NCBI RefSeq assembly: GCF_001874645.1
Contig: NZ_CP017886.1
Span: 4,454,501 to 4,518,500 of the forward strand
DNA: 64,000 nucleotides
Origin: Pseudomonas frederiksbergensis
GTDB taxonomy: Bacteria > Pseudomonadota > Gammaproteobacteria > Pseudomonadales > Pseudomonadaceae
Reading direction: 5' to 3'
Positions 7,899 to 16,864 of the stretch are shown piece by piece. The notes below the pieces were generated by a model. It ran no database searches. It had not been told where the DNA came from and saw nothing but the letters and a program-made list of their open reading frames with translations. The translations under genes were made by a program, and so were the position numbers. Numbering within the stretch: the first letter of the stretch is position 1; each line of letters starts with the position of its first letter.

Positions 7899-8917
7899 GG
7901 TTATTGGGTGTTCCTACAAATGACACGGATAAGAACCGTGCAACGTTAAAACGTTCCAGTAACGTCGATCACCATTGATCGAACGAAGAACCCGACTGGA
8001 ACAAAGCAGCCAGTTGAAGCGCTATGATTTTTGCGCGCTTGGGCCGGCAGGTAGGTACTTAGGAGGGCAGGCAACACATCAAGGGCAAAGGTTCTGGGCC
8101 CAGGGTGAAGATCCTGATCAATTTGCAGGTTGGTTCGGTCAGAGTAAGTGAGCTTCGCAACACCCTTTGCTTTCGATTCAAAGGCGGTGTTGTCGCAAGC
8201 GTTACCTGGAAACCATCGAGGTGGTCGATCCCGTGATGTCGGTAGAGGCTTCTCTTTAGGGAAGGTATACCGCAGGAGTTGTTCGACCAGAATTGACTTT
8301 CAGCTTGGTACTAACGCCGCGGATACTAACGGATTGAATTCAAGAAAGGAAGTGTGTTAGGCAAAAAAACCTTTATTTGTGCTTGAATCGCTCTGCTCGC
8401 TGATGGGAATTTGCCGTATCTGGAGCATCTGCAGTCGCGGGTAAAACGTCGCGGCAACAGTAAAGCACACAATTGGGTCGCCAAGTGTCCGGTGGCGTCA
8501 GTCATCGCCTCGCTTGAAACTCAGGTACGGTGGGGCTCGATGTGACCGATTGCCTGTAAAACGCACGAAAAAAGAGCGGTGATATAACCACCTCAAAGGT
8601 ACTTGTGCACATTAGTTGCGCGGGCTGTCATCCGCCTGTCATTTCACCTTCAAGCGCGGTGGGTGCCTGTAGTGGAAATTTAAGTCAATGAAAAACATCG
8701 CTTTTTTTTACTGGTGAAAAAATCGTCAGTTTGACTGCGGGCCCCATTCCACAGGGCTTCTGGCGAGTTCAGGACGGGTTGTCCACTGAGTTATCCACAG
8801 CTTCTGTGGATTGTCCCAAGCGCTTGCTCTAGGACGGGCGTGCAGGCTTTTTTCGACTTTACCCGCACGAAAAAAGGAGTAGAGTGGCGCGCCTTCCGAT
8901 CCGTCCCACAGTGTTTT
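7899..8917. other. Gene-poor region of about 1 kb
   Basis: No convincing gene is present. An open frame at 8148-8360 lacks protein-like composition. A stretch at 8387-8545 is open for 52 codons and reads like protein (LPYLEHLQSRVKRR), but has a stop just upstream and no good start, so it may be a gene remnant. AT-rich tracts (8694-8730) and a pair of DnaA-box-like sequences (8791-8813) lie at the right end. Confidence 0.5.
8791..8813. promoter_or_regulatory. Inverted pair of DnaA-box-like sequences
   Basis: TTATCCACA at 8791-8799 is a consensus DnaA box; TGTGGATTG at 8805-8813 is an inverted copy with two mismatches. A similar, perfect pair occurs at 27541-27563. It lies about 100 bases before the Sel1-like gene. 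Confidence 0.5.
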
Positions 8918-9241
8918 ATGAAGTTTCGCTCAGTACCAACCTCTGTTACCTCCATAACCTCGGGTGTTACTCCACCCAAGCGCTTTTCGATGCGAGTCGC
9001 CGAATGGCTGCTCGACAGCCCTCGCCTGGGCGATAACCCCAACATCAAACATTTCGCCGGGCGTTTGCTCAAGGCTCCAGCTCGTGAAGGGGTGGTGGCT
9101 GCGCAAAGTCGTCTGGGGCAATTGATGTGCCGCGAATGCGGCAATGCCCGGGATCGGCGCATTGGCCAGGACCTGCTGCGCCAAGCCGCGCGTGCCGGCG
9201 ACCGGCGTGCCCGGCAGGAACTCGGTCAGATCGAAGACTGA
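8918..9241 (+). CDS. Sel1-like repeat protein
   Basis: A small protein of 107 residues whose C-terminal half (GVVAAQSRLGQLMCRECG, then RRIGQDLLRQAARAGDRRAR) has the alanine/glycine/leucine spacing of a Sel1 (TPR-like) repeat. Proteins of this type usually mediate protein contacts. The start is uncertain: ATG 8918 is used here, ATG 8990 (RVAEWLLDSPRLGDNP) would remove a low-complexity Ser/Thr-rich leader. No good ribosome site precedes either. It precedes rmuC by 61 bases in the same direction. Confidence 0.65.
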   Translation: MKFRSVPTSVTSITSGVTPPKRFSMRVAEWLLDSPRLGDNPNIKHFAGRLLKAPAREGVVAAQSRLGQLMCRECGNARDRRIGQDLLRQAARAGDRRARQELGQIED

Positions 9242-9302
9242 GCTGTCCAAGCCCCGACGGCTTGGTTAACCTTCGCGCTTTAATTCATCGGCAGGAGTCG
9301 TC

Positions 9303-10781
9303 ATGGCTATGGACGTGACCAGTGTATTGCTCGGTCTGGCGGGTGCTGCGCTGCCGTTGTTGGTGCTGGCGTGGCAACTGCAGCGACGCTTGAGCACCGG
9401 GCAGTCTGAGCTGTCGCTGCTTGAAGAGCGCTTGGGGACTGCGCAATTGGCGCAGGACGGTCTTAATGCGCAACTCGATGCCTGCCGTGATGAAATCAGC
9501 GACCTGAGTCAGGCCAACGCCGCCAAACAAGCCGATCTGGCTGCCGTGCGCCGTGAAGTCGAACTGTTGCAAATTGAGCGCGACAACGCCCGTGATGCGG
9601 CCCATGCCTGGAACCTGGAACGCAGCAGTAAAGAAGCCGAGTTACGACGGCTGGACGCTCAGGCCGCGTCACTGAATGCCGAGTTGCGTGAGCAGCAGGA
9701 AAGCCATCAGCAACGCCTGAGCGACCTGCAAGGCTCGCGGGATGAGCTGCGGGCGCAGTTTGCCGAGTTGGCCGGGAAGATTTTCGATGAGCGCGAGCAG
9801 CGCTTTGCCGAAACCAGCCAGCAGCGCTTGGGTCAGTTGCTTGACCCGTTGAAAGAACGCATTCAATCCTTCGAGAAACGCGTCGAGGAAAGCTATCAGG
9901 CTGAAGCCCGCGAGCGCTTCTCGCTGGCCAAGGAGCTGGAGCGTCTGCAGCAACTGAACCTGCGCTTGAGCGACGAGGCAACCAACCTCACGCGAGCGCT
10001 CAAGGGACAGAAAACCCAGGGCAACTGGGGCGAGTTGATTCTCGAGCGGGTGCTGGAACACGCAGGCCTGGAGAAGGGCCGCGAGTACCAGACTCAAGTC
10101 AGCCTCAAGGGGCCGGATGGCGAGCGCTTCCAGCCCGATGTGCTGATTTATCTGCCGGGCGACAAGCAGGTGGTGGTCGATTCCAAGGTCAGTCTGACGG
10201 CTTATCAGCAATACGTGGCAGCTGACGATGACGCGCTGGGTCAGGCGGCGCTGAAACAGCATGTGCTGTCGTTGCGTAATCATGTCAAAGGCCTGTCCGA
10301 TAAGGACTATAAGCGTCTGGACGGATTGCACAGCCTGGATTTCGTTTTGCTCTTCGTGCCCATCGAAGCGGCCTTTTCCGCGGCATTGCAGGCTGAGCCT
10401 AACCTGTTTCAGGAAGCCTTCGATCGCCATATCGTCATCGTCAGCCCGACGACCTTGCTGGCGACGTTGCGCGTCATCGACAGCCTGTGGAAGCAGGAGC
10501 GCCAGAGCCAGAATGCCCGGGAAATCGCCGAGCGTGCAGGCTGGCTGTATGACAAGTTTGTGCTGTTTATCCAGGATCTGGACGAGGTCGGTAATCGCTT
10601 GCAGCAGTTGGACAAAGCCTACAGCGCCGCACGCAACAAACTGACGGAAGGCCGCGGTAATCTGGTCAGCCGCAGCGAGCAGCTCAAATTGCTCGGCGCA
10701 CGGGCCAGCAAAAGCTTGCCGGCAGATCTGTTGGAACGGGCGATGACCGATGTCGATGGATTGGCGCAATTGCCGGAATAA
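9303..10781 (+). CDS. rmuC: DNA recombination protein RmuC
   Basis: Protein of 492 residues of the RmuC family, which limits certain inversions and rearrangements at short inverted repeats in E. coli. It has an N-terminal membrane-type helix (VLLGLAGAALPLLVLAWQL), a long coiled coil to about residue 225, and the RmuC nuclease-like domain: KGQKTQGNWGELILERVLE, then PDVLIYLPGDKQVVVDSKVSL with the Asp and Lys of a PD-(D/E)xK-type core. GGAGT precedes the ATG. A REP element separates it from the convergent kinase gene. Confidence 0.92.
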   Translation: MAMDVTSVLLGLAGAALPLLVLAWQLQRRLSTGQSELSLLEERLGTAQLAQDGLNAQLDACRDEISDLSQANAAKQADLAAVRREVELLQIERDNARDAAHAWNLERSSKEAELRRLDAQAASLNAELREQQESHQQRLSDLQGSRDELRAQFAELAGKIFDEREQRFAETSQQRLGQLLDPLKERIQSFEKRVEESYQAEARERFSLAKELERLQQLNLRLSDEATNLTRALKGQKTQGNWGELILERVLEHAGLEKGREYQTQVSLKGPDGERFQPDVLIYLPGDKQVVVDSKVSLTAYQQYVAADDDALGQAALKQHVLSLRNHVKGLSDKDYKRLDGLHSLDFVLLFVPIEAAFSAALQAEPNLFQEAFDRHIVIVSPTTLLATLRVIDSLWKQERQSQNAREIAERAGWLYDKFVLFIQDLDEVGNRLQQLDKAYSAARNKLTEGRGNLVSRSEQLKLLGARASKSLPADLLERAMTDVDGLAQLPE

Positions 10782-10785
10782 ATCA

Positions 10786-10832
10786 AAAGATCGCAGTCAG
10801 ATTTGTAGGAGCTGCCGAAGGCTGCGATCTTT
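10786..10832. repeat. REP hairpin repeat between rmuC and the hybrid kinase
   Basis: GTAGGAGCTGCCGAAGGCTG at 10805-10824 with its GCGATCTT tail is a full arm; a decayed opposite arm (AAAAGATCGCAG) starts at 10786. The repeat abuts the stop codon of the minus-strand gene. Confidence 0.75.
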
Positions 10833-13800
10833 ACAACGGCAAATGTCGACTCAGCAATGCCCGCAACGCCGCCGGTTTCACTGGTTTCGGCAGGTACTCC
10901 AGGCCGGCCGCATGCACCTGGGCAACCATCTCCGGTCGCTCGTCAGCGCTGATCACCACACCTGGCACCGGCTCACCCAGTTGGGTGCGTAGCCAGGCCA
11001 TCAACTCGGTGCCGGTTTCGCCATTGTCGAGGTGGTAATCGACCAGCGCCAGCTGTGGGCGCATGCCGTCGCTGAGCAGTGCGGCACAGTCATCGCGATT
11101 GCGTGCGGTATACACCTGACACCCCCAGCGCGAGAGCAGGCTGTTCATGCCAATCAGAATGCTGTCTTCGTTATCGATACACAGCACCTGCGCCCCCGTC
11201 GGCAGTCGGCCATTGAGCTCGGCAACTTTATTCGGCGCACTGGTTTGCGCGTGGGCCAGTGGCACGCTGACGCTGAACACACTGCCTTTGCCTGGCCAGG
11301 AACGGACTTGCAGTTGATGGCCGAGCACTCGGCACAAGCCGTCGGCAATCGCCAGGCCCAGGCCCAGACCTTTTTCGGCGCGGGTCTGGTGGCTGTCGAG
11401 GCGCTTGAACTCTTCGAAGATCACTTGGCGTTTGTCTTCGGGAATCCCCGGGCCACGGTCCCAGACCTCCAGGCACAGCTGATTGCCCTTGCGTCGTACG
11501 CCCAGCAGTACGGGGCCTTTGGCGTAGCGAAAGGCGTTGGTCAGGAAGTTTTGCAGTATCCGCCGCAGCAGTTTGATATCGCTGTCGACCCGTAAGCGAC
11601 TGCCGCACAGACGGAATTTCAGCCCTTGCTCCTGCGCCAGCGCCTTGAATTCGGCGCCGAGGGTGTCGAACAAATCATTAAGCACAAATGGCTTGCGATC
11701 CGGGTTGATCTTGCCGTTTTCCAGGCGCGAGATGTCGAGCAGGTCGCTGATCAAGTCCTCGGCCGAGCGTAGCGAACTGTCCAGATGCTGCACCAGTTGC
11801 CGAGTCTCGCGGGAGAGATCGTCGTTCTGGTGGGAAAGGGCGGCCGAGAACAGCCGCGCGGCGTTCAATGGCTGCATCAGGTCGTGGCTGACGGCTGCAA
11901 GGAAGCGGGTTTTCGACTGGTTAGCCGACTCGGCGGTGCCTTTGGCTTCGGTCAGCGCGATGTTCAGTTGCGACAGTTCATGGGTGCGCTCGGTGACGCG
12001 TCGCTCCAGGCCCTCGTTGGCTTCGGTCAGCGCCTGCTCGGCTTCGCGAAACGCGGTGATGTCGGTGAAACTCATGACAAACCCGCCGCCAGGCATTGGA
12101 TTGCCAATCAGCTCGATTACTCGACCGTTGGGAAACAAGCGCTCCGAGGTGTGGGCGCGCCCTTGACGCATCCAGTGCAGACGTCGGGCAACGTGGACTT
12201 CCGCTTCGCCGGGGCCGCACAGGCCCCGTTCGGCGTTGTAGCGAATGATGTCGGCAATCGGCTGGCCGACGCTGATCAGGCCGTCCGGGTAGTTGAACAG
12301 TTCAAGGTAGCGCCGGTTCCAGGCCACCAGCTTCAGTGACTGGTCGACCACGCTAATGCCTTGGGTGATGTTCTCGATCGCACCTTGCAGCAAGGCGCGG
12401 TTGAATTGCAGCACTTCCGAGGCTTCGTCGGCGATTCGCACCACGTCCTCAAGCTGCATTTCCCGACCTTCAATGGCCGCTTTTACTACGGCGCGGGTCG
12501 ATGAAGCCCCCAGTACACCGGCGAGCAAGCGTTCGGTGTGAGCGATCCATTCACCATCGGCATTCTGATTCGGGTTGAAGCCTTTGCCTTGACGGTAGGC
12601 GAAGCGGATGAAGCTCTGGCGTGCCCGTTCTTCGCCGACAAAACGCGCCGCGAGTTGCAGCAGATCGTCGATTTGCACCGCCAGCATCGAACGCGCGCTC
12701 GGCCGTGCGCTGATCTCCTGACCAATGAAACGCCCGGCCTGCCAGTGTTCCGAGACCCGTGTGCGGGACAGCACCGACACCCAGGCGAACAAGGTGAAGT
12801 TACCGGCCAGCGACAACACCACGCCTTGGGTCAGCGGGGAAATCGGCAGGTTCAGCGGATTGCCGTGCAACCAGCCCAGCCCCGGAAAACTGTGTAGCGA
12901 CCAACCCAGGCTACGGGCGGCGATCGGCAGGATCAAGGTGTAGAACCAGAGGAAGGTCCCGGCGGCGAGACCGGCGAATACCCCGCGGCGGTTGGCCTGT
13001 TTCCAGTACAGCGCGCCGAGCATCGCCGGCGCCAGTTGGGTCACTGCGGCGAACGCGATCTGTCCGATGGTGGCCAGGCTGGCGGTTGAACCGAGCAGGC
13101 GATAGGCGACATAGGCCAGCAGCAAAATCACCACGATGCTCACCCGACGCACCGAAAGCATCCAGTGGCGGAACACCTCGAACGGCCGCTCGGCATTTTT
13201 CCGGCGTAGCAGCCATGGCAGCAGCATGTCGTTGGAGACCATGGTCGACAACGCCACGCTGGCAACGATCACCATGCCGGTGGCGGCCGATGCGCCGCCG
13301 ATAAACGCCAGCAACGCCAGTGCCGGATGGGCCTGGGCCAGTGGCAGGCTGATGACGAAGGAGTCGGGCAGTACCGAACTCGGCAGCAGCATTTGCCCGG
13401 CCAGCGCAATCGGCACCACGAACAGTGCAGCGAGTGCGAGGTAAACGGGGAACACCCATTTCGCCAGGCGTAAATCCTGCGGCTCGATGTTCTCCACCAC
13501 GGTCACATGGAACTGTCGGGGCAGGCAGATGATCGCCATCATCGCCACGCCGGTCTGCACCACCATCGATGGCCAGTTGATGGTTTCTTTCCAGTATTCC
13601 TCCAGGCGAGGCGCGAGCATGGCCTGATCGAACAGGTCATCGAAGCCATCGTATAAACCATACGTGACGAAGGCGCCGACCGCGAGGAAGGCGAACAGCT
13701 TGACCAGTGCTTCGAAGGCAATCGCCAGCACCATGCCACGGTGGTGCTCAGTGGCATCGAGGTTGCGGGTGCCGAAGACGATGGTGAACAGCGCCAGAAT

Positions 13801-14301
13801 CAGCGACACAATCAGCGCCGTGTCCTGGGCACGGGTGCCCATGGCGTCGGGGCCCGCGCCGATCAACAGGTTTACCCCGAGGACGATGCCTTTAAGCTGC
13901 AGGGCGATGTAGGGCAATACGCCCACCAGACAGATCAGCGCCACCACCACCGCCAGCGATTGCGACTTGCCATAGCGGGCAGCGATAAAGTCGGCAATCG
14001 AGGTGATGTTTTCCTGCTTGCTGATCATCACCATTTTTTGCAGGACCCACGGCGCGAACACCAGCAGCAGGATCGGCCCCAGATAAATCGGCAAAAACGA
14101 CCAGAGTTGTTCGGCGGCCTGACCGACGGCGCCAAAGAATGTCCAACTGGTGCAATAGACCGCCAGCGACAGGCTGTACACCCAGGCACGCATTCGCGGC
14201 GGCAGCGGCGTGCCGCGGCGGTCGCCGTAAAAGGCGATGGCGAACATGATGGCCATATAGGCCAGGGCGACGGCGGCAATCAGCCCGCTGGACAGCGACA
14301 T
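10831..14301 (-). CDS. mxtR: Transporter-sensor hybrid histidine kinase/response regulator, MxtR/CrbS type
   Basis: A 1156-residue inner-membrane sensor. Residues 1 to about 500 form a sodium:solute symporter (SSS)-like membrane domain starting at SLSSGLIAAVALAYMAIMFA. A STAC-like linker follows (about 550-590), then a PAS domain (AIENITQGISVVDQSLKLVA), a HisKA domain with the phosphorylated His near 805 (AAVSHDLMQPLNAAR), an ATPase domain (NFLTNAFRYAKGP, DRGPGIP, KGLGLGLAI), and a receiver domain with acceptor Asp near 1088 (LALVDYHLDNGETG). This architecture is that of MxtR/CrbS kinases, which with a LuxR-type regulator (ErdR/CrbR) control acetyl-CoA synthetase and acetate use. No such regulator lies in this window. 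GGAG precedes the ATG at 14301; upstream in-frame codons to 14334 lack one. Confidence 0.88.
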   Translation of the reverse strand: MSLSSGLIAAVALAYMAIMFAIAFYGDRRGTPLPPRMRAWVYSLSLAVYCTSWTFFGAVGQAAEQLWSFLPIYLGPILLLVFAPWVLQKMVMISKQENITSIADFIAARYGKSQSLAVVVALICLVGVLPYIALQLKGIVLGVNLLIGAGPDAMGTRAQDTALIVSLILALFTIVFGTRNLDATEHHRGMVLAIAFEALVKLFAFLAVGAFVTYGLYDGFDDLFDQAMLAPRLEEYWKETINWPSMVVQTGVAMMAIICLPRQFHVTVVENIEPQDLRLAKWVFPVYLALAALFVVPIALAGQMLLPSSVLPDSFVISLPLAQAHPALALLAFIGGASAATGMVIVASVALSTMVSNDMLLPWLLRRKNAERPFEVFRHWMLSVRRVSIVVILLLAYVAYRLLGSTASLATIGQIAFAAVTQLAPAMLGALYWKQANRRGVFAGLAAGTFLWFYTLILPIAARSLGWSLHSFPGLGWLHGNPLNLPISPLTQGVVLSLAGNFTLFAWVSVLSRTRVSEHWQAGRFIGQEISARPSARSMLAVQIDDLLQLAARFVGEERARQSFIRFAYRQGKGFNPNQNADGEWIAHTERLLAGVLGASSTRAVVKAAIEGREMQLEDVVRIADEASEVLQFNRALLQGAIENITQGISVVDQSLKLVAWNRRYLELFNYPDGLISVGQPIADIIRYNAERGLCGPGEAEVHVARRLHWMRQGRAHTSERLFPNGRVIELIGNPMPGGGFVMSFTDITAFREAEQALTEANEGLERRVTERTHELSQLNIALTEAKGTAESANQSKTRFLAAVSHDLMQPLNAARLFSAALSHQNDDLSRETRQLVQHLDSSLRSAEDLISDLLDISRLENGKINPDRKPFVLNDLFDTLGAEFKALAQEQGLKFRLCGSRLRVDSDIKLLRRILQNFLTNAFRYAKGPVLLGVRRKGNQLCLEVWDRGPGIPEDKRQVIFEEFKRLDSHQTRAEKGLGLGLAIADGLCRVLGHQLQVRSWPGKGSVFSVSVPLAHAQTSAPNKVAELNGRLPTGAQVLCIDNEDSILIGMNSLLSRWGCQVYTARNRDDCAALLSDGMRPQLALVDYHLDNGETGTELMAWLRTQLGEPVPGVVISADERPEMVAQVHAAGLEYLPKPVKPAALRALLSRHLPL

Positions 14302-14451
14302 GGTAACTCCAGGCAAAAGACACCCGGGACGCAAGCCCGGTCTGACAGTCTCGCACGACCACTTCGGTTAGTCAGTGTCGACCAAGGTCGTGGCGTGGTG
14401 GGGTGTCGCAGGGTGGGGCGGGCCCCGTATTTCTGCGGTGGATCGTAATCT

Positions 14452-14537
14452 CCCGTAGGAGCTGGCGCAGCCTGCGATCTATTGATCTTGCGGTTGCGAC
14501 TGCTGCAAAGATCGCAGGCTGCGCCAGCTCCTACGGG
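14452..14537. repeat. Inverted REP pair (REPIN)
   Basis: GTAGGAGCTGGCGCAGCCTG with GCGATC on the left and the exact inverse on the right enclose about 30 bases. The right arm supplies the TAG stop codon (14531-14533) and last proline codon of the TetR gene. Confidence 0.85.
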
Positions 14538-15070
14538 GCCAGTGCGATATCGATCAACCGATGCAACTCTTCAACTTCAAGTGCTGTCGACGCGAACAGG
14601 ATGCGGAACACTGTCGGCGCCACCGCCATGTTGATCAGTCGGTCGACACTGGGCTTTGGCTCATTTGGATAGCGGTCCAGAATCGTTTGCAATTGACCGC
14701 TGAGAATGCTTACGCAATACCCCGGCGTGGCGCTCGATTGTACGTCACGCATCATGTTGCGACCGGGTTCCGAACTCATCTCGTCCAGATACTGCTCGGC
14801 CCAGGCGCGTAGGTCGCCACGCAGGTTGCCGGTCTTGGCCGGTTCGCTGTCAGGACGCATGCGCGCCAGCGCGACGTCGGCCAGCAGTGCCGACAAGTCG
14901 CCCCAGCGTCGGTAGATCGTCGACGGCGTAACGCCTGCGCGGGCGGCGACTTGCGGCACGGTCACGGTTGAGCGCTCCTGCTCTTCGAGGAGTTCACGCA
15001 CTGCCGAATGAATCGACTCTTGGACCCGAGCACTACGACCGCCCGGGCGTAAACCTTCTTTAATAGCCAT
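14531..15070 (-). CDS. TetR family transcriptional regulator
   Basis: A 179-residue regulator. The N-terminal TetR DNA-binding domain is clear: SIHSAVRELLEEQERSTVTV, then VAARAGVTPSTIYRRWGD as helix-turn-helix. The C-terminal ligand domain is rather short and ends inside a REP element that provides the stop codon, so the natural C-terminus may once have been a few residues different. AAGG lies 10 bases before the ATG. It is divergent from an MFS exporter gene, with a perfect 10-base inverted repeat between them, the usual layout of a repressor and its target pump. Confidence 0.87.
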   Translation of the reverse strand: MAIKEGLRPGGRSARVQESIHSAVRELLEEQERSTVTVPQVAARAGVTPSTIYRRWGDLSALLADVALARMRPDSEPAKTGNLRGDLRAWAEQYLDEMSSEPGRNMMRDVQSSATPGYCVSILSGQLQTILDRYPNEPKPSVDRLINMAVAPTVFRILFASTALEVEELHRLIDIALAP

Positions 15071-15123
15071 GCATCGAACCTTAACACAAAGAATTTGCTT
15101 TAAGCCGAAGCCAGTAGCACGCT

Positions 15124-15152
15124 CCGCAAAAGCAAAAAATTAGCTTTTGCGG
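15124..15152. promoter_or_regulatory. Inverted repeat, candidate TetR operator
   Basis: CCGCAAAAGC (15124-15133) and GCTTTTGCGG (15143-15152) are perfect inverse copies nine bases apart, ten bases before the MFS ATG at 15162 and between the divergent genes. It may be an operator, or a hairpin in the MFS leader. Confidence 0.5.
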
Positions 15153-15161
15153 GGTGTGCCC

Positions 15162-16358
15162 ATGTTTAGTTCTGTCTCAAGCCGTTCCAGTCTGGTGTTC
15201 CTGGCGATCACCTTACTGAGTTTTCTCGCCGCTTCCAGCGCGCCAACACCGCTTTATTACCTGTACCAGCAAGCGCTGCAATTTTCTCCGGCGACCCTGA
15301 CGCTGATTTTCGGGGTGTATGCCTTGAGCCTGCTGGCGGCGCTGCTGACGGTCGGTTCGCTGTCGGATCACCTGGGGCGCAAGCCGGTGATCTTCGCTGC
15401 ATTACTGTTGGAAATGCTGGCGATGTTGCTGTTTGTCAATGCCGACAGTGTGGCCTGGCTGATCGCTGCGCGGGTGCTTCAGGGTTTCGCCACCGGCATG
15501 GCCACCAGCGTACTCGGCGCGGCGTTGCTCGATACCGACCGACAGCAAGGACCGCTGGTGAACAGCGTTGCGCCGCTTCTGGGCATGGCGTGCGGGGCAT
15601 TGGGCAGCGGAGTGCTGGCGGAGTACGCGCCGCAACCCCTGCAGTTGGCCTACTGGGTTCTATTTGGGCTGTTCCTGCTGCAAGCCCTGTACGTTTGGCG
15701 TCTGCCAGAAAGTGTCAGTCGGCAACCCGGCGCCTGGGCATCGCTGCGTCCAACCTTGCATGTGCCGCCTCGGGCGCGACGGGCGCTGTGGCTGGCGCTG
15801 CCGGTGGATGTGGCCGTCTGGGCGGTGGGTGGATTCTTCCTGTCGCTGGCGCCATCGTTGGTTCGTGCGGCGACCGGTTCAACCTCGAACCTGATCGGCG
15901 GAAGTCTGGTGGCCGTGTTGACGGTCAGTGGCGCGTTGATGATCTTCTCGTTGCGCAATCGCCCGGCAGACAAAGCCCTGCGCTTGGGCGCGAGCTTGTT
16001 GGCGATCGGCATCGCGCTGATTCTGACAGCCGTGCACAACGCCAGCCTGCCGCTGTTTTTCTTCGCTACCCTGGTGGCCGGCAGTGGCTTTGGTGCCGGC
16101 TTTCTCGGCGCCTTGCGCAGCGTGTTACCGCTGGCCCTGCCCCATGAACGCGCGGGGTTGATGTCGGCGTTCTACGTGCTGAGTTACCTGGCGTTCTGCC
16201 TGCCATCGCTTGCGGCAGGCAACCTGACCCGGACCTTCGGCCTGATCGCCACCACCGATGGCTATGGCGCGGTGTTGATCGTACTGTCGCTGGGGGCGTT
16301 GCTGGAATTGATGCGTCAGCGACCGGGCAAACTCTGTGGGGTGGCGGGAAATGCCTAG
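15162..16358 (+). CDS. MFS transporter
   Basis: Inner-membrane major facilitator of 398 residues with about twelve hydrophobic segments. It has the loop SLSDHLGRKPVIF after helix 2 and RVLQGFATGMATSVLGAALLD (shortened motif region after helix 4), typical of drug:proton antiporters. Start at ATG 15162 is chosen over a TTG at 15147 because the mature protein begins with a short polar segment before the first helix. It is divergent from the TetR gene, which probably represses it. The substrate is unknown. Confidence 0.88.
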   Translation: MFSSVSSRSSLVFLAITLLSFLAASSAPTPLYYLYQQALQFSPATLTLIFGVYALSLLAALLTVGSLSDHLGRKPVIFAALLLEMLAMLLFVNADSVAWLIAARVLQGFATGMATSVLGAALLDTDRQQGPLVNSVAPLLGMACGALGSGVLAEYAPQPLQLAYWVLFGLFLLQALYVWRLPESVSRQPGAWASLRPTLHVPPRARRALWLALPVDVAVWAVGGFFLSLAPSLVRAATGSTSNLIGGSLVAVLTVSGALMIFSLRNRPADKALRLGASLLAIGIALILTAVHNASLPLFFFATLVAGSGFGAGFLGALRSVLPLALPHERAGLMSAFYVLSYLAFCLPSLAAGNLTRTFGLIATTDGYGAVLIVLSLGALLELMRQRPGKLCGVAGNA

Positions 16359-16446
16359 TGCGGCAGAGACGTCCTTGTGCGCTTGAGTTAGCCTTGGCGC
16401 CTGATGCGTAACCGCTTGGTTTTTACTCAAAGGATTGACCCCCCTT

Positions 16447-16758
16447 ATGAAGATCATCCGCAGCAAATCGTTCACCGGTGACCGCGCCTGGGCCGCGTTG
16501 GATATTGCCAACATGAATGGCATCACCACCCGTTTGCACTGGACCGATCAGCCGTACAAATGGCACGTCAACGACGGTCAGGAAGTGTTTGTCGTGCTCG
16601 ATGGGCAGGTGCAGATGCGTTATCGGGAGAACGGTGTCGAGCAGGCTACGCTGTTGGAAGTCGGTGATATCTTTTATGCAGCAGTCGGCACCGAACACGT
16701 TGCCCATCCGCAAGGTGCGGCGCGGGTATTGGTGATTGAGACGCAAGGCAGTGTTTAA
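16447..16758 (+). CDS. Cupin domain protein
   Basis: A single-domain cupin of 103 residues. YKWHVNDGQEVFVVLDGQVQ carries the first cupin motif (H-x3-5-E) and DIFYAAVGTEHVAHPQGAA the second with its histidine. The metal site appears partly kept. Monomeric cupins of this type are often isomerases or sugar-binding enzymes and cannot be assigned further. ATG 16447 is preceded by AAAGGA at 13 bases. It stands alone downstream of the MFS gene. Confidence 0.8.
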   Translation: MKIIRSKSFTGDRAWAALDIANMNGITTRLHWTDQPYKWHVNDGQEVFVVLDGQVQMRYRENGVEQATLLEVGDIFYAAVGTEHVAHPQGAARVLVIETQGSV

Positions 16759-16864
16759 TGCCTATATCTGCAAAACAGATAACAGTTAGAGAAATTACCC
16801 GTTATATAGATATTCGATTCGGTTCTACCATGAGTTCCACCTCACCCGAGGACAGGAGTTCACG

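Noticed and set aside
8148..8360. 70-codon ORF in the gene-poor kilobase
   Set aside because: No recognisable motif, no ribosome site, and unusual composition.
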